Below, in pieces: positions 63,160-64,000 of a DNA stretch of 64,000 nucleotides. Location of the stretch: the NCBI RefSeq assembly GCF_016894385.1, contig NZ_CP069811.1:2208501-2272500 (forward strand), read 5' to 3'. Every line of letters begins with the position of its first letter. Within the stretch, counting starts at the first letter, position 1. Under the pieces are notes generated by a model. The model searched no databases, was not told where the DNA came from, and saw only the letters and a program-made list of their open reading frames with translations. Both the position numbers and the translations under genes were made by a program. Origin of the DNA: Cupriavidus oxalaticus (GTDB lineage Bacteria > Pseudomonadota > Gammaproteobacteria > Burkholderiales > Burkholderiaceae).

Positions 63160-64000
63160 TCACGATTTCTCGCTATCGGAGTAGCCATAGTAGGCATAGC
63201 GGTAGCGCCCATACTTGGAACCGTAGCCATAGCGGAAGGCATTGGGATCCAGCCCATTGAAGATCACCCCTTTCACGCTCACATTGACTTGCCCAAGTTG
63301 CTTGGCACACTCCGATATCTCCCCGATCGAACTCTTGCCAAAGCGCGTGACCAGGAAGACCGTGCCGCAGCGCTCAGCCAGGATCGCGGCATCGGCGACA
63401 GCCAGCACCGGAGGCGTGTCGATCATGAGCAGGTCATAGCGATCGCTGAGGCCTTCCAGCAGCTTGACCATGCGTTCATTGAGCATGAGCTCGGCGGGAT
63501 TGGGAGGTATCGTCCCCGTGCCAATGAAATCCAGTCCCTGGACGACTTCGCGGTGAATGACGTCTTCCAGCGCAAGCTTCCCGGCCAGCACGTCGGACAA
63601 GCCGGGCTCCCGGTCCTTGCCGAAATACTGGTTCAGGTAGCCCTTGCGCATATCGGCGTCCACCAGCAAGACACGCTTGCCACCCGACGCCATCAGGGCC
63701 GCCAGGTTGACCGAGACGAAGGACTTGCCCACCCCCGCGGTCGCGCCGGTAAGCAGCACGCGGTTGTTGGCCGCATCCAGCATGGCAAACTGCAGCGAGG
63801 TCCGCAGGCTGCGCAGGCTTTCCACCGATGGCTCGTTCGGGAAGCGATCGGCCAGCAGATACTGGCCCCGCTTGCGCGCATGGATTTCCTTGCTGAGGCT
63901 GATCTGGTGCTCGGACTGCGGAACGGTGGCATACACATTGAGACCGGTATGTTCCTCGATGTCCTTGGGATCGGTAATCCCGCCGAACAGGGCATTACGG
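63160..64000 (-). CDS. Wzc/BceF-type exopolysaccharide tyrosine kinase, C-terminal part (5' end outside window)
   Basis: The last 280 residues of a co-polymerase/BY-kinase; the gene continues past the right edge. RNALFGGITDPKDIEEHTGL at the edge shows it is not a free-standing kinase. Walker A is GATAGVGKSF, A' VLLVDADMRKGYL, and Walker B DLLMIDTPPVLAVADAA. The C-terminus has eight tyrosines within 18 residues (beginning FRYGYGSKYGRYRYAYY), the autophosphorylation cluster that controls polymer length. It appears to be the first visible gene of the minus-strand transcript Wzc-Wzy-pyruvyltransferase-Wzx-glycosidase; Wza and Wzb genes would be expected beyond 64000. Confidence 0.92.
   Translation of the reverse strand, partial: RNALFGGITDPKDIEEHTGLNVYATVPQSEHQISLSKEIHARKRGQYLLADRFPNEPSVESLRSLRTSLQFAMLDAANNRVLLTGATAGVGKSFVSVNLAALMASGGKRVLLVDADMRKGYLNQYFGKDREPGLSDVLAGKLALEDVIHREVVQGLDFIGTGTIPPNPAELMLNERMVKLLEGLSDRYDLLMIDTPPVLAVADAAILAERCGTVFLVTRFGKSSIGEISECAKQLGQVNVSVKGVIFNGLDPNAFRYGYGSKYGRYRYAYYGYSDSEKS

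Overview
The window is GC-rich, densely packed bacterial DNA with the style of a Burkholderiales betaproteobacterium, most like Cupriavidus. The pointers are many LysR regulators, a Bug-type periplasmic binding protein, a YbaL antiporter, and a furoate cluster in the gene order known from Cupriavidus basilensis. No rRNA, tRNA or CRISPR array was seen. The taxon is an inference from gene content.

Layout. 1-1649 is the 3' part of a hybrid sensor kinase, followed by a DHA2-type efflux pump (1813-3204). 3257-8247 is a run of minus-strand genes: SDR, IclR regulator, secreted cyclase, Old Yellow Enzyme (OYE) and a DkgB-like aldo/keto reductase, with a divergent LysR gene (8354-9280). 9354-15382 holds a LysR regulator divergent from a Bug binding protein and HyuA/HyuB. 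15453-24861 holds a LysR regulator divergent from a polyamine-type ABC transporter, an HcnABC/opine-oxidase-like flavoenzyme set, a second DAO-family oxidase and a RidA protein, which together look like uptake and oxidation of an N-substituted amino compound. 24919-34352 matches hmfR1-hmfABCDE-hmfT1: 2-furoate is activated to its CoA thioester, hydroxylated by a molybdenum enzyme and released as 2-oxoglutarate. Here the molybdenum subunit carries a fused CoxG-like domain.

34384-40454 holds a secreted repeat protein, a second OYE, a DHA1 pump, an SRPBCC protein and an aldo/keto reductase divergent from a LysR gene. Two palindromic sites link loci across the window. One 17-bp palindrome stands upstream of both the dkgB/LysR pair and the second OYE. 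A second site in the AKR/LysR gap recurs about 5 kb away. 40615-47756 holds a GNAT, a PuuE-like deacetylase, an isocitrate-dehydrogenase-like enzyme with a CitMHS citrate carrier, YbaL and a PRC-barrel protein.

47815-49290 is an apparently intact IS4-family (IS50-like) insertion sequence with a perfect 9-bp target duplication. It borders a poorly characterised stretch (49425-55127) in which two paralogues of an unrecognised protein family flank a lipoprotein/outer-membrane-protein pair. 55779-64000 is an exopolysaccharide locus in two converging transcripts: a WcaJ-type initiating transferase and a glycosyltransferase on the plus strand, and Wzc, Wzy, pyruvyltransferase, Wzx and a glycoside hydrolase on the minus strand. 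It runs off the right edge.
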